From Flaccisagitta enflata (taxonomy: Eukaryota > Chaetognatha > Sagittoidea > Aphragmophora): DNA of 64,000 bases. Location: assembly GCA_965153355.1 (NCBI GenBank), contig OZ231126.1:109182001-109246000 (forward strand). Reading direction: 5' to 3'. The notes under the pieces were generated by a model. The model worked only from the letters and a program-made list of their open reading frames with translations. It did not search any database and was not told the origin of the DNA. The translations under genes and the position numbers were made by a program. This document shows, piece after piece, positions 51,471-64,000 of the stretch. Numbering within the stretch: position 1 is the stretch's first letter; each line of letters opens with the position of its first letter.

Positions 51471-53814
51471 TGTTAAGTTGAAACTGCCATACTCGGAAAG
51501 TTTTCAATGTAGGAACAACATATAAAATGGGAAAGACATGAAAAGGTATTCATTTATAAAGAGAAGGGTCGGCGCATTGCACTTATTTTTTGATGGTTTT
51601 ATCCATCAAAATGCGTTTTTTCAGCAATTTTTAGTCGCGTGCACGTGACTCTGCAACTCCGCTTTGAGCCAGGTCTCGTCTGCTCAGCCGGTCCGCTCCG
51701 CCCGTCGGTCCCGTCCCGCGCTCCGTCCGTCTGCCCGTTCTGTCAGTCTGCCTGTCACACTTTACTTTTTTTTAATATAACATCAACTCTGAAGTCATTT
51801 TAAATCATTTAAAGTCATTAAAAGTTATTCTGATGCATTTTGTCCGTCCGTCCGTCGGTCCGTCACACTTTACTTTTTTATTATACTTTAGGTTATTTCT
51901 AGTCATTCTAAGTCATTCTAAGTCATTCTAAGTCATTCTAAGTCATTCTAAGTCCTTTTTGGTCATTCTAAGTCATTCTAAGTCATTCTAAGTCATTGAA
52001 AGTCATTCTAAGTCATTCTAAGTCATTCTAAGTCTGAAAGTCTTGCACGCGACTTATAGGTGTTGGCCCTGTTCTTCATTTCACCACAATGTCATCTTAT
52101 TGGCACTCATGTTTAAATCTTGGTATAATGCTAATACTGTTTGGCATAAGCTTTTTGAAAAAAGGGATAAAGTTTTGAAAAAAAAATCAGGAGGAAGAGG
52201 ATGAGAGGAGAGGATAAGGCATATAGGGTGAAGGGGTCCTCCCGCGTCTCCGCGAGTATGAGCCCACTACCTCAGAGGCATAATGAATGCATGCCTATGA
52301 ATGCATTGGTAGTATTGTAGTATGAAATCACCCATCATTTGGAGGAGGGAGGTGGAGTTTGGAGGAGTTTGGAGGAGAAGGAGGAGGTCATTTGTGAGAT
52401 CATGCCATTATTGGCAGTGTGAAATCATTGAATAGAAATCACCTCCTAATGCCCCATAGGCAAGCAAAAAGTTTTTATCATTACAATAATGTGTCATCCT
52501 GAAAGCATTTTCATCATAAAAACCGTATTCATTTTGAAAAGAAATTTCCCTTGAGAAATAAGTTTGTTTGTATAGAAAAATTTCAATCTTGAAAATAATT
52601 ACACAGATTCAAAATTTCACTCATTGTAATAAAAAAGTTTATCATGACAATTTTTTCATCACAGAAAAAAAATTTATAGTTAAACCCATTTCATTAAAAC
52701 TTTTTCTTACATTTTAACAGATATCATTTAAAACCATTTTCAACCATTTTCAATCATTTATCTTTATAAGTATCTTCATTATGAAAATATGTTTATTATG
52801 AAAAAAAATGTTTTGTGAAAAGTGTCCAAAAAATTGTCAAAGAAAATCCTATTACAAAAAAAAAAGACAAACAAAAATCATGTCACCATGATAAGAGAGC
52901 AGTTGGTGAGTAGAAGAGTAGGGTTGCCCTAATTTAATATATGCTGTGTCGCTGAGGACTAGGTGAGGGGGGGTCACCCTAACTTGAACGTTTTGCAGAA
53001 CATGAGGATCATATAACTTTATAAGTTAGTATTGCCAATGGAAAACTAGGAGTGATGCGCGTGGTAACTAGTCAATGAAGGGTCACAAGGCCCACTTTTA
53101 TTTTCTTCAGTTTGGGTATAGTGAGGAATTGTGTTTCACTTGTCATCAACGTTGAAAAATTGTTTTCGATCTTAGAAAAAATTACAAATTCTTGTTGATG
53201 GATTATGTTTAATGTTCAATTTACAAAGGCGTACAAAGTGGGCATTCAGACAACAACAGATAAAGACATCAACAACAACAAACAAATAACAGACAACAAC
53301 AGATAAATACATCAACAACAACAAACAAATAACAAACAACAACAACAACAACAACAACAACGAACAAAATAGCAACAACAATAGCAACAACAACAACAAC
53401 AACAATAGCAACAACAACAATAGCAACAACAGTAACAACAATAATAACAAATAAACAACAATAACAATAATAACAAAAATAACAACTCCGTCAGTTGTTC
53501 CCCATGTAACGTTTTAGGTGTTTTTGAGCTTTTTGAGTTCACTGCCCCTGCCCAAATGATCTAGTGATCAAGCTGAACACTGCCCCCTGCCCACCAGAAA
53601 GTAACTGAGGTACCTTTGCTCCGGCCTTGTTTTGTTATCGATCATTGTCTCATCGATGATGAACGATGATCGCGAAATCAGCTGTGACTTTGGATCAATG
53701 GCAACTCACTTCATGCAAGGGATCCTCTGTTATCGATCGATCACTCAGGGTAGTTATTTCCAGTAACTGGACAAAAACAAGGTGATGTTTGAGAGAAACT
53801 CCTTCACCTCAAAT

Positions 53815-53857
53815 TTCTTCTTCTTCTTTTTCTTTCTTTTCTTCTTTCTTTCTTGTT

Positions 53858-53905
<48 letters not shown>

Positions 53906-53990
53906 TTTTCTTTCTTTCTTTCTTTCTTTCTTTTTTTTTTTTTCTTTCTTTTCTTCGTTCTTCCATTCTTCCTTTCTTCCTTTCCTCCAT
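53815..53990. repeat. (TTTC)n array, right arm
   Basis: Counterpart of the GAA/GAAA array at 21,918-22,080 but dominated by tetranucleotides. Confidence 0.9.
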
Positions 53991-54203
53991 TTTTACATGC
54001 TTTCTTATTGTTATGAATGAATGAAGTAAAGGACATTTATTGCAAATGAAAGAAATCATGGAATGCCATCAAACAGATACAGAAGGGCGTTGATCAGTTA
54101 AACTTTTCTTCACCCAGAAAACCCAGCCTTATATTAGGACCCTGGTTTGACCCAACAACAATATGGTTCAGCGGTAATCCGAGAGTGAATAAACGCACAA
54201 TGG

Positions 54204-54206
<3 letters not shown>

Positions 54207-54299
<93 letters not shown>

Positions 54300-54679
54300 T
54301 CAATTGTAGCAATTTCCGATCCAATTTGTTTCGGGAGTTTTAGGATCTATAAACAAACTAAACTCTATGCTACATGTTACCATTTGAACAAACTGCATAT
54401 ACAGTAAGCATTGCAAATGGGAAAGTAGGAGTCGTAAGACCAAAATTTCGATACTGGAAGACATCCTCTTTTTTTATGAACAACGAAAAACTGATGAGAA
54501 ATAAGGATATTTAGTTGCGTGCTACACGACTCAATGAGCCATTTTTTGGTCATTTTTGTTTGCAGTATGTTTGTAGATTTGTTGATTTTCCTGACCGAGC
54601 CCATCATATCTTTGATGCTTTAAGTGATTCAGAAGTGGTGCCATTTAAAACAAGCCCGACCAGGCAACGATGCGTCTGG

Positions 54680-54773
<94 letters not shown>

Positions 54774-54914
54774 GAGACAGAGAGAGAGACAGAGAGAGAG
54801 ACAGAGAGACAGAGAGACAGAAAGAGAGAGAACAAATAAAACAGGTTAGCAATTTCCGATTGGTTTGGTGTCATCATCATCATCATCATCATCATTATCA
54901 TTATCATTATCATT

Positions 54915-54945
<31 letters not shown>

Positions 54946-55005
54946 CATAATCATCATTATCATCATCCATCATCATCATCCATCCTCATCATCATCATCA
55001 TTAAA
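54207..55005. repeat. (GA)n, (GA/GACA)n and (ATC)n arrays, right arm
   Basis: Mirror copies of 21,692-20,878: GA at 54,207-54,299, GA/GACA at 54,680-54,825, ATC/ATT at 54,872-55,000, separated by near-identical unique DNA. Confidence 0.95.
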
Positions 55006-55419
55006 TAAGCTGATTTAGCTGTGCATTGATTCAGAAGTGAAAAAGTAAAATCAGCGTTAATCACGCTGACTGTACACTGGTCATGGTCGTCTGTAGGTCG
55101 GTCGGGTATGTCCCACATTTTTGAACCCAAGCGGTTTTTGCATTACTGCTCCTGCCCAACTGTCCGCGAATCGGATTGTCATGCTAGCCTTGTTTTTTTG
55201 GACCGACCCCACTCTTTCTTTTCTTTTTCAATTTTGTTTATTTTCATTTTCATTTTAGTTTTCATTTTCATTTTCATTTTTAATTTTCATACTAGGCCTA
55301 AAAATAACAACGAGCTGGATGCTTTTATGGGTACCTGTGCTGGTGGGGGGACATGGGGTGTGGATGGGGGTTGGATGCCTCTGCACACCCGTCCGCAACG
55401 ATATTCTGACCCCGCGTCA

Positions 55420-55585
55420 CTTTTTCTTTTTCTTTTTCTTTTTCTTTTTCTTTTTCTTTTTCTTATTCTTCTTTATCTTCTTCTTTTTCTTCTTCTTTTT
55501 CTTTTTCTTTTTCTTTTTCTCTTTCTTTTCTTCTTCTTCTTCTTCTTCTTCTTCTTTTTCTTTTTCTTTTTCTTCCTCTTCTCCT
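55420..55585. repeat. (CTTTTT)n / (CTT)n pyrimidine tract, expanded in right arm
   Basis: About 165 bases of CTTTTT and CTT units. The equivalent left-arm tract at 20,338-20,380 is only about 40 bases of purine. Confidence 0.9.
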
Positions 55586-55743
55586 CTTGGGATGACAAGA
55601 GCGGTAGAACATCGATACTTGAAATGACAAAGAAAATCGGCATATCATGGTCAACCAAAATTGACCATGACCAAAATCAAGCGGTAACAATTATCGATTA
55701 TTTCCATCTTCAAATTCGATGACGAGAGTACAACGAGAGCAAC

Positions 55744-56150
<407 letters not shown>

Positions 56151-56274
56151 CAACACGCTATAATCATTTTGCCTTATGTCAACGCTATAATCATTTTGCC
56201 TTATGTCAAGGCCAAGGTGTTTTCCTATGTAGTAGCGTCAAGGCTTCTTTTCCTTATTTCATCCTTACCCATGC

Positions 56275-56730
56275 TTTATTTTAGATCACGATTTAAATTT
56301 CATATTATCATCATCATCGTCGTTTTCGGCATCCTCGTCTTCATTGTCATTGGAATCCGGCTCAGGATCGGCGAAATATTGGGAATCATCGAAAAATGGG
56401 AATCATCGATATCACCGTCATCACTGTTATCTACAGTTATAAGTGTGGCCTTCATCTTCTTCTTCTTCTTCTTCTTCTTCTTCTTCTTCTTCTTCTTCTT
56501 TCTTATCTTTAGTTGCGTAGACCTATCCCTAGTACGAATAGAGTTCTACAGAGAATTCAGAATGAAATCTTACGAGTCTCACTTCGACTTCCCAGATACT
56601 TACGAAACGACCTTGTTCACGAATCCGCGGGTCTTTCTGTTCTGATACGGTATAGTTAACACTTTTGCAAACAACTTTATGATGCTTCCAAGGCAAGAAA
56701 CTCAATAAAATCAGTGACTCTTTCAAAGCT
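56275..56730 (-). CDS. Possible two-exon acidic gene (right-arm copy)
   Basis: Mirror of 19,178-19,658. The exon-1 donor and acceptor are preserved, and exon 1 looks identical over its length. The acidic exon differs at several positions (for example Glu for Lys within the NEDEDAEN-type stretch, and a Tyr for Asn upstream), with one extra Asp codon and an altered 5' part. The acidic frame and terminal stop are kept. Same caveats as the left copy. Confidence 0.35.
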
Positions 56731-58608
56731 CTGTTAAAGAGATTTTAATTGGGTCCAATCCCACAGTCCCAACTCAGTTCGTTTAAAAATGACACTAAAA
56801 AGAAGCCAGATGTATCCAAATTGAAATGGGAAAATGAAGTAAAAATGAATCTCAAAATAAAGAACTGAAATTATATAATATCAAGACACTTGGCTTTAAC
56901 AATTAATATAGACACTCCGTTTTTTGCTAAAAATGAAAAGATTTATTTGTCTCTGTTTTGATTTATTAACAAACAGAATTTTCTGCAAGCATCAGTTTTT
57001 TGACAAAAAGTTATGCAAAGTTTTATATTCTATCATTTGGAAAAAAAGTCAAAGAATACCTCCGGCTTTTTGAAACCTGCGGAGGAATTTGGTTTTCCCT
57101 TTTTCCCGTGCGTCTTTTGGGGAAGTTGGTGCTTTTTTTGGGTCAAATGGAGCTACGCATGAAATTAACAGCTAAGAAAGCTAATTCTCCTCTTTCAGAT
57201 GACTTCAAGCAGAATTCTGTGCGATCAATAATTTCGGAGCTGTGAATTTTTGAATCCTTTTTTATTTTTCCGCATTTTTCGCGTTTTTGCAAAAAACAGA
57301 GGAATCAAGTTAGTTGAAGTCTGTTTGAACTTTGAAATGTCCTAGGTGATAATTATGCATCCTGGCAGCACAGTCTCTCTCTCATTTCAACACCGGACTC
57401 TATGAGAGGCTTTGTCTGTCAGTCTATCCATCAGTCTGTTGGTCCATCTGTTTGTCCGAGTGAAAAAGTGGAAAATCAAGCAGTCTAGATACTTGTGTGT
57501 GGGGGTTAGGGTGTGGATGGTGTTGGTTGACCCTGTCCACAACAATATTGATACCCTGTGTTACATGTTTTTGGGCAGTGGCCCCGAAGGGAACCAAGTC
57601 CTGTAGAACACAGGGGGACTTTTGTATTCGTCCGTCCGTCCGTCGTCGTCCGTTAGTCTCCTATTAGACCCTCAGGCCTCAAATTAGGCCTCAGGCCTCA
57701 AACCAGCCTCTAGGTTCCCCAAACCAGCCCCAGGCTCTCAAATCTGGGCTCTCAGGCCCCACCCAGCCTCCCAGGCTCAAATCTGCCTCCCCAGGCCTCA
57801 AAATCCAAATTCTCAGGCCTCAAATCCAAATTCTCAGGCCCCAAACCTGGTCTCTCATACCTCAAATTAGGCCTCTGGGCACAAATTAGCCATCTAAACC
57901 TCAACTTACGTTCCCAGTGTTTCAAATCAAGTTATCTGGCCTTTTCAGCCTAATCCAGCGCCCCCTGCTCCTGGGTCGCCCCTCTCAAGCTCCCAATCGG
58001 CATTCTCAGGCTCTTTATATGTTGGACAAACAAAATGTTCAATAAATTTTGTCAATGACTTTTACCAATTTCAAAGACTTTGTCCAATCCTTTTTTCCAG
58101 CTTAATAAAAATGTTCAACTCGATGTCTAACCATTAATCTATCATAATAGTATGTTATCATACGCGCCTTCTCGTGCCTCGCACTTCATTCTCCTCCATT
58201 CAATAAAAGCCTATGGTCACGCTCATGCACTCGCAACCTCCCTTGATCCTCTCACTAAAAAGTTGGCGTTCTCGCTCGTGTCCTGGGCCTTCCCTCTATC
58301 TCTGAATATCTTACTTAAAACTGGCCGCGCCGCACCTCTTCCTTAACCATCACTTTATCCACAAAATAGCCCATGTCTCGCGCCCACCTTGCACCCTTCC
58401 ATTCTGCTCCTTAAAAACCAACACATTGAGTTCACACATAGCCACATCTACAAATTTTACTAAGCAAACTCGCGCCTCGCATCTTCCTCTTCTCCGCCTG
58501 CAACAATCAAAGCCAGCCCGGCGCCGGCACTTTGTACTCCCAGTCGGGACACATGACTCACATGGTGCTGTACTGTTCCGCACCATGTCAATACCACTAA
58601 CACCGGGC

Positions 58609-59180
58609 CAGGTGGTTGTGAGTAGTGCCTGATTCTTTGCTTTGTTTTCATTTTCGATGGACTTCCTGAACTAGGATCCAGCTTCAAAGAAATCTTTCTT
58701 GTGGCGCCTTTTGAAAAAAGTCCAAAATTGATAATATTTCATCAAATTCTGCATTCAGAATTTACAGGGCTAATAGAAAATATTTTTGGATAACAGATTT
58801 GAATTTCCTTTCATTTTATAGGTCGCACTATATATTTTTGAAATAGAATAAAATTTGTATTTTCTTAGCTACCGTTGCAAAATGTAACGGTAGCTTAAAA
58901 AAAGAAAATTTTATTTCTTCATGAAAATATACTGTGTGACCTATCAAATGAAAGGAAATTCTATCAGGAATTCAAATAAACTATCTAAAAAGACTTTCTA
59001 ATAACTAAATGAATTCTATGTGCAGAACAAGATGAAAAATTATCAATTTTGTTTTTTTCTCAAAAAACTCCACAAGAAAGATTTCTTTGAAGCTGGATCC
59101 TAGTTCAGGAAGTCCATCCTGAGTGTTAACAAGCAGAAAATCCAGAGTACTCCTCAAAACCACCTGGCGGTAGTTTGAAC
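58609..59180. repeat. Foldback element, right-arm copy
   Basis: Mirror of 16,686-17,284 with the same central AGCTACCGTT / AACGGTAGCT hairpin (about 58,866-58,894). Almost identical to the left copy. Confidence 0.85.
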
Positions 59181-61384
59181 GGATGGTGTCGGTCCTTCTG
59201 TCGGTTGGTTAGTCCATAACACTTTTGAATTGCAAGCAATTTTTTGCATTACTGCCCCTAGATGTTTGGGACTGTGGTGCCACGTATTTTGAATGAACAT
59301 ACTACAGGAGCATTGCATAGAATTAGATTTACTACGATTTTGATTTTATAGACCTTCTTTTGAAAATTACTTTGTACCTCCTAACAACAGCAAATGTCCC
59401 AAAATCTCATAGTTAATCCCATGGAGAAAATGTAGCAATCTTATTTCAAGCAATTTGCACTATTTGCGCATTTTTTTTCAAAATGTTGATACAAAATATC
59501 CACATGAATCTTGGTCATTTGGTTGTTGCAAAGGAACATATTCATTAGTGACAGCACAGTTGCAAAATCAAATTTTTAGATATAGGCCTGTACCAAAACA
59601 GAGAAACCTACGAGAGGAAATAAAACATTTTTTTTTCAATTATCTGTATTCCAAATATCTTTTTTTTTAAATGATAATTGCCCCCATCTGAAGTTTTCAT
59701 GAGATCATTAGTAAATTAAACTCTTAATATTTCTCTCAATATTTCAATCGCGCGCCCGCAACTCCTTCACCCGCTAAGTCAGTTGGTCTGCGGCCCGTTG
59801 CCTTTAGTTTGGTAACATCACTCCCTTTGCAAAGTTTCAGTTACACTATCCACACGCACAATTTGACAATACAGTTTGTTCTCTTGTTCAATACTTTTTT
59901 TCAATCGTAAAGACAATCTCATTGGATAACATGAATGGAAAAGATTCAAGAGATATTTGGCTTTGACAATTCCTCCATTGACCAATTTCAGAGGAAAACG
60001 TCAAACAGCTGTTAAAGATCCGCCGCAACTTCCAATTCTATGTGTCGCAATGTTTGATCTGGGTAGAATTAATTAGAAGGCTTAACCAATGGACTTACAA
60101 ACTTGATTTTAATCACGCGATGGAAAAACAAAACGTAACCGATCAACCATTTTCACCCTGTTAACGATATGCAAAAAATAAGTTGGGCTCCAATCTATGT
60201 AAGATTTGACGGGATTATGGTTACGGATAATCTCAACAAACTATATCATACCTTCCCAACAAGCGGCGGGCAATCCTATATACGTGAAAGTTGATTTTTG
60301 GTTATCACTTCTTTGAGTGCTTAAAAAGAAAAAAGAAATGAAGAAAAACAAAAAAGAAAAAAAATCAAAGGAAAAAGGATCATCTCTACATGATATAGAA
60401 GTCATTTTTATGAGTATTATCTTACTGTTTACAATAGGATGTATGTGTGTGTGAAATTGTCTATATAAAAAGTATAAAGTGTGTGTGCGCGCGTGCGTCT
60501 GTGTGTGTCTGTGTGTGTCTGTGTCTGGTGCCTGTGTCTGTGTCTGTGTCTGTCTGTCTGTCTGTGTCTGTGTGTCTGTCTCTGTGTGGGGGGGCGTGCG
60601 TGCATGTCATTCAGTTTCATACGGCCGTTTATTCATTCAGTCATCCATTAATTCAATTTCAAAACGTTCATTCGCATAATAGCGAGCCGGCCAGGGAAAC
60701 AAACAGGCCATAACTTGGCATTGTTTTTTTCCTTTTCCATTTCGAGTTAGCCATTATTGTGTAGACATTTTCAGGTTAGACATTTTCAGGTTAGACATTT
60801 TTGGGTTGGACAACCGAATTTGTAGACAATTTTTTTTTAGACAATAATGTTGTGTGACAAAAACTTTTCAGACATTAGAATTTAGACATTTTCGTAGGTA
60901 CTCCCTTATATCAGCCTTCCTAGACCTCAGTTTAAGCTCTTGTATACCTTCAGTCAGTCCTCTATAGCATCTCATCCACTTCTTCAGGTAGGACGAACAA
61001 AAGTCCCCTTTTGTTCTACAGGACTTGGTCCCCTTCGGGGCCGCTGTTCTGCTTCCCTCACTCCAATTCACAATGACTCAAAGCAGAGCAACGGGCATCG
61101 CTGACTACATATTGCCCCATGTCTCACTTCTCGGATTTCTTCTCTTCTGTCTCTGTCTCTCTGTCTCTCTGTCTGTCTCTCAGCCCCTCTCTCTCTTTCT
61201 CTGCCCCTTCCTCCCAGCATTTACATAACTTTTCCGGCGATTAGCCACCTTTATTGGTAAAATATCAAAGACATGAAGAAATAGTAACTACTATGTAACT
61301 TCTTGAACTATGAGGCTGGTTTATAAATCTGGTGTTAATATATTCTGGTACTTTTGGAAGAGACAGATAAAAGTTTTAATTTAG

Positions 61385-61862
<478 letters not shown>

Positions 61863-62569
61863 TTCTGATAACGATGATAAATGCCAACCTGTCTGGACGC
61901 AATAAAAAGGATCAAACTAACGAACAGTCACACACTAAAAAGGAATTCACAATGAACAGACGCGTAGCAAAAGCAGTAAACTTAAAGTTGTGTCTGTGTC
62001 TGTGTCTGTAACTGTGTTCAGCGTAGAATATGTGAGAGTGTGTTTATGTTGTGCCCAGTGTGTGTGTGTGTGTGTGTATGTATGATTTTGTGTGGCTTCC
62101 TTTAAATTCTTCGACAATAAACAAGGCTAGATATATGGCTAATCCGTAGTCACTGCTGGAGGCAGGGCAGTAACGCTGGGTTGGCAGGGGCAGTAAATGG
62201 GTGGGTGGGGCAGTATTGACGCCAGGCAGGAGCTGTGATGGTCAGAGAGCCGTTTTTCAGTCAAAAATCATGTTTAGAATTTTTCTTCTTACATAGGGAC
62301 CTACGGACAGTCGGACACAGCCTCTTATCGAGTCGCCAGGCAGCGACTAAAAAAAGTCGATAACTAGATTTGATTCTTCGCTTTTTAGATTTGCCAAGTC
62401 CAATGCTTGCTTTAAAATTAGGTAAGTAGCACAAACCCGATTGTGTGCTGGCCTACAAAAAGTTGCTTTACAAATCTAGATAGAACAAGGCCAACACCTA
62501 TAAGTCACAGGCAGGGGATAAGACTGAACTGACTTGACTCCTTATTGTATCTTTTATCAGGTAACCAGA

Positions 62570-63100
62570 CTCAACGCAACCCAAACAGACCCAAAACCAG
62601 TAGACTCAAACCAGACTCAAACCAGACTCAAACCAGACCTAAAACAGACTCAACCAGACTCAAACCAGACTCAAACCAGACTTAAACCAGACTTCCAAAC
62701 CAGAATTAAAAACCAGACCGAACCAGACTGAAAACCAGACTTAAACCACACATAAACCAGAGATAAACCAGACATAAACCAGATATAAACCATTTAAGCC
62801 AGACTCAAACAGACCCCAAACCAGACTCAAACCAGACTTAAACCAGGCTCAAACCAGGCTCAAACCAGGCCCAAACCAGGCTCAAACCAGGCTCAAACCA
62901 GACTCAAACCAGACTCAAACCAGACTCAAACCAGACTCAAACCAGACTTAAACCAAAAATGACCAAAACCAGACCAAAACCTGACCTAAATCAGACCTAA
63001 ATCAAACATAAACCAGATAAAAACCAGACATAGACTAGAACTAAACCAGGCCTAACCAGACCTAAACTAGACATAAATCAGACATTAACTAGTCTTAAAC
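62570..63100. repeat. 11-bp minisatellite (ACTCAAACCAG), right arm
   Basis: Reverse complement of the TCTGGTTTGAG array, with more deletions and irregular units than the left copy. Confidence 0.95.
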
Positions 63101-63339
63101 CAGATATCTTCTTCCCATGTTTTTACAATACATTAAAGCTATTTAGAATATCAGAAATGTGATATTAAATGTATCAGAGTGATATTTTTTGCTTGTCTTC
63201 TAATCAATCCCTGATAATAGACACTTGAATAAGCAAAATCATTTCTCTTTCAATGATTATTCACTTCTTCATCTTCTTTCAAATCATTGTTCTAAGGAGC
63301 AAAAGAGGGGGGCGTTAATTGGAGTAAGGATAATGGAAA

Positions 63340-64000
63340 ATATGTAAACCAGACAAACCAGACTTAAACTAGACTTAAACCAGACTTCAACCAGACTTCT
63401 AAACTATACTTAAACCAGACTTAAAACCAGACTTAAACCAAACTTAATCATACTTTATCTTTTAATATCATTTCTTTAACCAGCAGACTTAAACCAGCAG
63501 ACTTAAATCCACAGACCAGCAGACTTAAAACCATTGATTTAAACCAGCAGATTCTTAAACCAGCAGACTTAAACCAGCAGATTTAAAACCAGCATGATTT
63601 AAACCAGGAAACTTCTTAACCAGCAGACTTAACCAGCAGATTCTTAACCAAAATGACCAAAATGACCAAATGACCAAAATGACCAAAATGACCAAAATGA
63701 CCAAAATGACCAAATGATCAAAATGACCAAAAATAACTAAAGATGACCCAAAATGACCAAAAATGACCAAACATGATCATAATGACCAAAAATGACCAAA
63801 ATGGCAAAAATGACCAAAAATGACCAAATGACAAAAATGACCAAATGACCAAAATGACCAAAATGACCAAAAGTGATCAAAGATGACCAAATGTGATCAA
63901 AATGACCAAAATGACCAAAAATGACCAAAAATGACCAAAATGACCAAATGACCAAAATGACCAAAATGACCAAAATGATCAAAATGGCAAAAACAATCAA
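63340..64000. repeat. 11-bp, 15-bp and 10-bp minisatellites to the right edge
   Basis: AACCAGACTTA units (63,345-63,450), AACCAGCAGACTTA units (63,478-63,650) and AAATGACCAA units (63,650-64,000). The order mirrors 12,240 back to about 11,600; the last array is cut by the window end. Confidence 0.95.

Overview
The window looks like nuclear DNA of an animal with an extremely microsatellite-rich genome. There are no bacterial operons, rRNA or tRNA genes or CRISPR arrays. It holds very long di-, tri- and tetranucleotide arrays, several 7-22 bp minisatellites, a CR1/jockey-type LINE, hAT-like and Tc1-like inverted-repeat elements, and GT/AG-type splice signals. A microsatellite-dense invertebrate such as a decapod crustacean would fit, but the species is an inference I cannot test here.

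Region 1 (1-8,100) is the gene-dense part. Most genes lie on the minus strand: a partial gene running off the left edge (1-395), a zinc-finger-like/poly-Asp protein (2,230-2,901), a 413-residue protein (3,554-4,795), a Gln/Asn/Pro-rich protein (5,380-6,334) and a protein ending at 6,331 whose stop overlaps the next start (ATGA). A divergent plus-strand gene with a Glu-rich tail starts at 6,838 behind a TATA-like box. The tight packing and mostly intronless frames resemble a large DNA virus integrated into the host chromosome, but I recognise no diagnostic viral protein, so this stays a hypothesis. Reading frames are repeatedly broken at triplet or homopolymer tracts.

Region 2 (8,100-13,050) has 7-8 bp minisatellites, then a spliced but frame-disrupted coding region (9,112-10,515) that runs into a 1.4-kb array of a 9-12 bp unit (TGGTCATTTT), then 15-bp and 11-bp arrays built on (T)CTGGTTTGAG.

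Region 3 is a giant inverted repeat. The segment from about 11,600 to 30,000 reappears in reverse complement from 45,790 to the right edge, with an almost constant coordinate sum (about 75,600-75,900). Unique DNA is nearly identical between arms, whereas tandem arrays differ strongly. Each arm carries a ~600-bp foldback, several dispersed repeats, a probable two-exon acidic gene (19,178-19,658 and its mirror) and many copies of a ~612-bp repeat.

Region 4 is the spacer (about 30,000-45,790). It holds a minus-strand LINE (32,046-39,489) with ORF1, endonuclease and reverse transcriptase. It is broken by frameshifts, an internal deletion, a 3.4-kb hAT-like insertion (33,023-36,389, target duplication ATAACCAT) and a smaller element with a minisatellite core (37,194-37,882). 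Further 612-bp repeat copies there are interrupted by a 716-bp hAT-like element (41,786-42,501, target duplication CTGGGCAC) and a 601-bp Tc1-like element (44,352-44,952, TA duplication).
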